This document shows, piece by piece, positions 60,395 to 64,000 of a stretch of 64,000 nucleotides of DNA. The number at the start of each line of letters is the position of its first letter. The first letter of the stretch is position 1. The stretch is taken from assembly GCF_034497705.1 (NCBI RefSeq), contig NZ_JAXRUV010000001.1:62001-126000 (forward strand). The letters run 5' to 3'. The DNA is from Marinococcus luteus_A. Lineage in GTDB: Bacteria > Bacillota > Bacilli > Bacillales > Marinococcaceae. A program made the position numbers and the translations under genes. The notes below the pieces were generated by a model that was not told where the DNA came from, did no database searches, and was given only the letters and a program-made list of their open reading frames with translations.

Positions 60395-60503
60395 CCTTTT
60401 TTCTGTTGAAGGAAGGAACTGCCTTTTTCGCCGCGAATGCAGTAAAAGGCAGCAGGCTTTCGGGCCGGTATACATACTTGAATTGTAGAAAGGGTGAAGG
60501 ACT

Positions 60504-61016
60504 TTGCCTTTAACACCACTGGATATTCATAATAAGGAATTCACAAGAGGTTTCCGGGGATACGACGAAGATGAAGTAAACGATTTTTTAAAGCAGCTCA
60601 TTAAGGATTTTGAAGATGTGATTCGTGAACGTGACGAGCTGTATGACCGTACAAAAGAGCTTGAAGACCGGATTAATCATTTCTCGAGCATTGAAGAAAC
60701 GCTGAACAAATCAATTTATGTAGCCCAGGAATCGGCAGAAGAAGTGCGGAAAAATGCAGAGAAGGAAGGGCAGCTGACGGTGAAGGAAGCGGAGAAAAAT
60801 GCGGATCGGATTATCAACGATGCCCTGAACAAATCCCGCCGGATTGAGCTTGAAATTGAAGAGTTGAAAAAGCAGGCTTCAGTTTACCAGACCAAATTTA
60901 AAATGCTGCTCGAAGCCCAGATGGAAATGCTTCATTCGGATGAATGGCTGAATCTTTCCGAGGAAGAACCGGCGGAGGCGGACGTTTATACAGGCGACGG
61001 CGAACGTCTTGACTAA
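60504..61016 (+). CDS. divIVA: Cell division initiation protein DivIVA
   Basis: 170 residues from a TTG after gaaagggtg. The N-terminal lipid-binding domain (LTPLDIHNKEFTRGFRGY, DEDEVNDFLKQL near 20-31) binds curved membrane. The rest is a long parallel coiled coil (about 32-150). DivIVA marks poles and septa and recruits Min proteins, and chromosome-anchoring or cell-wall proteins in different genera. The C-terminus ends at 61016; the ileS promoter -35 overlaps its stop codon. Confidence 0.95.
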   Translation: MPLTPLDIHNKEFTRGFRGYDEDEVNDFLKQLIKDFEDVIRERDELYDRTKELEDRINHFSSIEETLNKSIYVAQESAEEVRKNAEKEGQLTVKEAEKNADRIINDALNKSRRIELEIEELKKQASVYQTKFKMLLEAQMEMLHSDEWLNLSEEEPAEADVYTGDGERLD

Positions 61017-61037
61017 CACCGGCAACTAGATTATACT
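61009..61037 (+). promoter_or_regulatory. Sigma-A promoter of ileS overlapping the divIVA stop
   Basis: TTGACT, a 17-base spacer and TATACT. The -35 box uses the last divIVA codons and stop. Transcription would start near 61044, at the head of the T-box leader. Confidence 0.8.
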
Positions 61038-61043
61038 TTTGCA

Positions 61044-61318
61044 TTATCATATTCGATAAACGTTGAAGGGGAGCAGGCAGTAATGTACCGGTCTCAGCGA
61101 TCTGCGGTTGGTGTAAGCGCAGAACCAGGGCATTTTTGTTATCACCCCGGAGTTCCTTAACTGAACAAAGCAGTAAGTTAAGGCGGCTTTGAAAAAGCCG
61201 TTATTGCTAATGAAGAGACAAGCAGGGAGCCGTATGGCCTCCTGCGCTCATCAGGGTGGTACCGCGAGTCATTCTCGCCCCTATGCACAGGGGCTCCGAA
61301 TGGCTCTTTTTGTTGTAA
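61044..61318 (+). promoter_or_regulatory. T-box riboswitch, tRNA-Ile specific, of ileS
   Basis: Stem I shows AGTA near 61079 and a specifier loop reading GTT ATC A (ATC an isoleucine codon, followed by a purine) near 61140. The T-box AGGGTGGTACCGCG is at 61253-61266. The terminator stem spans GAGTCATTCTCGCCCCT and AGGGGCTCCGAATGGCTC, ending in five T near 61314. Uncharged tRNA-Ile should promote readthrough into ileS. Confidence 0.92.
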
Positions 61319-61338
61319 GAAAAAAGGAGGATGCGGAA

Positions 61339-64000
61339 ATGAGTTACAAAGAATCACTGTTAATGCCAAAAACCAAATTTCCAATGCGCGGCAATCTGCC
61401 AAATAAAGAACCGGAACGCCAGAAAACGTGGAATGAGCAGGACATCTATGAGCAGGTGCAGGCCCGCACTGAAGGCCGTCCGCTGTTCGTGCTGCACGAC
61501 GGGCCGCCCTATGCCAACGGGGACATCCATATGGGGCATGCCCTGAATAAAGTGCTCAAGGACTTTATCGTCCGCTATAAATCAATGACAGGCTACCATG
61601 CGCCGTATGTGCCGGGCTGGGACGTTCACGGGCTTCCGATAGAAACGGCGCTTTCGAAAAACAAGAAAGTCGACCGGAAAAAAATGACGACAGCTGAGTT
61701 CCGTGCTGCGTGCGAAGAATATGCGGAAAAACAAATTGACCGGCAGCGGGAGCAGTTTAAACGTCTCGGAGTAAGAGGCGATTGGGAGAACCCGTATGTG
61801 ACGATGCATCATGAGTACGAAGCCCAGCAGATCCAGGTATTCGGCGAAATGGCCAAGCGCGGTCATATTTATAAAGGCAAAAAACCGGTCTACTGGTCGC
61901 CATCCTCAGAGTCCGCCCTGGCAGAAGCAGAGATCGAATACCACGATATGCGCTCTCCGTCGATTTACGTGTCGTTTGCGGTTAAAGACGGCAAGGACGT
62001 TCTCGAGGGTGATGAAAAGTTTATCATCTGGACGACGACCCCGTGGACGATCCCGGCAAACCTGGCGATCACTGTTCATCCAGAGCTTGACTACGTTGTC
62101 GTGAAGGCGAAGGGAGAAAAGTATGTCGTAGCCGAGGGATTGCTCGAGGAGCTTGAACAAAAGCTTGACTGGGACGGCTATGAGATTACAAAGCGCATGA
62201 AGGGCAGCGACCTGGAATACGTGATGGCTGAGCACCCTATTTACGGCCGGGATTCCCTCGTCATTCTCGGCGATCACGTAACGCTCGATGCCGGTACCGG
62301 CTGCGTGCACACAGCGCCGGGCCACGGTGAGGAAGACTTTGTGGTAGGACAGCAGTACGGTTTGGAAACACTTTGCCCCGTTGATGATAAAGGAGTGTTT
62401 ACTGACGAAGCCCCGGGCTTTGAAGGACTGTTTTACGATAAGGCGAATAAAGCGATCACGAACAACCTCGATCAGCTCGGGGCGCTGTTGCAGCTGAATT
62501 TCTTCAGCCACTCGTATCCGCATGACTGGAGAACGAAAAAGCCGGTGATTTACCGGGCGACTGACCAGTGGTTTGCTTCAATCGAAAACATCCGGGGCGA
62601 GCTTTTAGACGAAATCAGCCAGGTGACATGGACCCCGGCATGGGGAGAAACGCGACTGTACAATATGGTGCGTGACCGGGGCGACTGGTGTATTTCGAGA
62701 CAGCGTGCCTGGGGTGTGCCGATTCCGGTCTTTTATGCAGAGGACGGCGAAGCGCTTATTAACGATGAAACCATCCAGCACGTATCCGAGCTGTTCCGCA
62801 GCCATGGCTCCAACGTATGGTTTGAATGGGAAACAGCCGATCTGCTGCCGGAAGGGTTTATGTCGGAGCACAGTCCAAACGGCATCTTTACGAGAGAAAT
62901 GGATATTATGGACGTGTGGTTCGACAGCGGATCGTCCCATCAGTCAGTGCTTGAGGCATCTCCGCTTCTGCAGCGTCCGGCTGATATGTATCTTGAAGGC
63001 TCCGATCAGTACCGCGGCTGGTTTAACTCCTCTCTTACAACAAGTGTTGCGGTTACCGGAAAAGCGCCGTACCGTTCCGTACTGAGCCACGGCTTTACGA
63101 TGGACGGAGAAGGCAAAAAAATGAGCAAATCGCTCGGTAATACAATTTCGCCCAACGACATCACAAAGCAGCTCGGCGCAGATATTCTAAGGCTCTGGGT
63201 GTCGAGTGTCGACTATCAGGCGGACCACCGGCTCTCGGACAACATTTTAAAGCAGATCGCTGAAGCGTACCGTAAGATCCGTAACACGTTCCGATTTATG
63301 CTCGGAAACCTGAGCGATTTTGATCCGGATAAGCACCGGGTTGAGCCAGCGGACTGGAGCGAGCTTGACCAGTATATGCATCTGCGCCTGCAGGATTTGA
63401 TTGCAAAAATCCGTGCCGGCTATGAAGAATACCAGTTTGTGAATGTTTATCAAACGTTCCACAACTTCTGCACCGTAGATTTGAGCTCGTTTTATCTTGA
63501 TATCGCCAAGGACACGCTCTACGTCGAGCATGAAGACGATGTCCGCCGCCGGGCTGTGCAGACGGTACTGTATGACACGTTAACAGCTCTTGTGCAGATG
63601 ATCGCACCGATCATTCCGCATACGGCCGAAGAGGTATGGGAATTCATCCCTCAGACAGAAGCTGACAGCGTACAGCTGACGGATATGCCGCAGGCGGACC
63701 GCTCGACGGAGGACGAAGAGCTCCGCCGGAAGTGGGATCGTCTCATGGACGTCCGGGACGATGTATTAAAGGCTCTCGAAACAGCGAGAGGAGAAAAAGT
63801 GATTGGCAAGTCGCTTGAAGCCTCGGTAGATATTTACGCAGATGGGGAAGTAAAGGATATGCTGCAGAGCGTAACCCGTTTAAAAACGCTATTTATTGTG
63901 TCGAAGGCAGAAATTGCCGGCTCAGCGTCAGAGGCCCCGGCGGAAGCAGCGAAGCTTGACGAAGTAAGCGTTGTTGTAGGAGCAGCGGAAGGTGAACGCT
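61339..64000 (+). CDS. ileS: Isoleucyl-tRNA synthetase (partial, C-terminus beyond window)
   Basis: Charges tRNA-Ile, with editing of valine. The window holds the first 887 codons of a roughly 920-residue protein. ATP signature GPPYANGDIHMGHAL near 55-69 (HMGH at 64-67), the KMSKS loop at 594-598 (KKMSKSLGN), and the editing domain (about 190-390; TTTPWTIPANLAI and HTAPGHGEEDF). The ATG at 61339 follows aaaggaggatgcgg. It is the bacterial eubacterial-type IleRS1 as in B. subtilis, not the mupirocin-resistant type, judged by overall layout. The gene is under T-box control. Confidence 0.96.
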   Translation, partial: MSYKESLLMPKTKFPMRGNLPNKEPERQKTWNEQDIYEQVQARTEGRPLFVLHDGPPYANGDIHMGHALNKVLKDFIVRYKSMTGYHAPYVPGWDVHGLPIETALSKNKKVDRKKMTTAEFRAACEEYAEKQIDRQREQFKRLGVRGDWENPYVTMHHEYEAQQIQVFGEMAKRGHIYKGKKPVYWSPSSESALAEAEIEYHDMRSPSIYVSFAVKDGKDVLEGDEKFIIWTTTPWTIPANLAITVHPELDYVVVKAKGEKYVVAEGLLEELEQKLDWDGYEITKRMKGSDLEYVMAEHPIYGRDSLVILGDHVTLDAGTGCVHTAPGHGEEDFVVGQQYGLETLCPVDDKGVFTDEAPGFEGLFYDKANKAITNNLDQLGALLQLNFFSHSYPHDWRTKKPVIYRATDQWFASIENIRGELLDEISQVTWTPAWGETRLYNMVRDRGDWCISRQRAWGVPIPVFYAEDGEALINDETIQHVSELFRSHGSNVWFEWETADLLPEGFMSEHSPNGIFTREMDIMDVWFDSGSSHQSVLEASPLLQRPADMYLEGSDQYRGWFNSSLTTSVAVTGKAPYRSVLSHGFTMDGEGKKMSKSLGNTISPNDITKQLGADILRLWVSSVDYQADHRLSDNILKQIAEAYRKIRNTFRFMLGNLSDFDPDKHRVEPADWSELDQYMHLRLQDLIAKIRAGYEEYQFVNVYQTFHNFCTVDLSSFYLDIAKDTLYVEHEDDVRRRAVQTVLYDTLTALVQMIAPIIPHTAEEVWEFIPQTEADSVQLTDMPQADRSTEDEELRRKWDRLMDVRDDVLKALETARGEKVIGKSLEASVDIYADGEVKDMLQSVTRLKTLFIVSKAEIAGSASEAPAEAAKLDEVSVVVGAAEGER

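Noticed and set aside
1..64000. CRISPR arrays, prophage, tRNA and rRNA genes
   Set aside because: No regularly spaced repeats, no phage structural or integrase genes, and no cloverleaf or rRNA-like sequence were seen in the window.

Overview
The window looks like the chromosome of a low-to-moderate GC Gram-positive bacterium of the Bacillaceae, probably a halophile. Gene order follows Bacillus subtilis closely across three blocks: speA-yktA-yktB-ykzI-yktC, the yla block (ylaF, typA, ylaI, phoH/ylaK, ylaN, pyc, ctaA), and the ylb-mra-dcw-ylm block from ylbF through divIVA to ileS. MurE carries the DNPR motif of meso-diaminopimelate-adding enzymes. Signs of a salty habitat are a BCCT osmolyte transporter, a NaChBac-type sodium channel, T-box-controlled proline synthesis, and very acidic extracytoplasmic tails on PBP2B and DivIB.

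Layout. 1-2.6 kb: BCCT transporter (cut by the window edge) and a lipoprotein polysaccharide deacetylase. 3.1-3.9 kb: an internally deleted IS1182-type element inserted exactly in a terminator hairpin, which it duplicated. 4-13.7 kb: speA, yktA, yktB, a small ykzI-like gene, an inositol-phosphatase family gene, ylaF-like, typA, ylaI, a frameshifted PNPOx-like gene, PIN-PhoH ATPase, a conserved hypothetical and ylaN. 14-25 kb: pyruvate carboxylase, photolyase plus Eis-like acetyltransferase, heme A synthase divergent from a DUF420 protein, an AI-2E family exporter, a thioesterase, ricF, an SRPBCC protein and the c-di-AMP receptor cbpB. 25-35 kb: tnrA with a likely autoregulatory TnrA box, a class III aspartokinase, the sodium channel, a renalase-like flavoprotein, proBAC behind a proline T-box, an SDR enzyme and a phytoene-desaturase-like flavoprotein. 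35-42 kb: ylbG, an MFS exporter, rsmD-coaD-ylbL, convergent tmcAL, ylbN-rpmF, ylbP-like. 42-64 kb: bshC, mraZ-rsmH-ftsL-pbpB-murE-mraY-murD-murB-divIB-ftsA-ftsZ, pgeF-ylmE-sepF-ylmG-ylmH-divIVA, then a T-box and the first 887 codons of ileS.

The most telling large-scale feature is what is missing. Genes that B. subtilis carries at these junctions for sporulation (spoVD, spoVE, spoIIGA-sigE-sigG, and ylbJ and ylbO in the ylb block) are all absent, as are ftsW (ylaN-pyc junction) and murG (murD-murB junction). The simplest reading is an asporogenous lineage such as the Marinococcus/Sinobaca group, but this is inferred from gene order only. No CRISPR array, prophage, rRNA or tRNA was seen. I found no convincing wholly new multi-gene system. 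The observations that best repay a second look are the terminator-targeted IS remnant, the systematic sporulation-gene loss, the structured leader before the ykzI-like gene, the RBS-occluding hairpin before the SRPBCC gene, and the small ORF pair before the aspartokinase.
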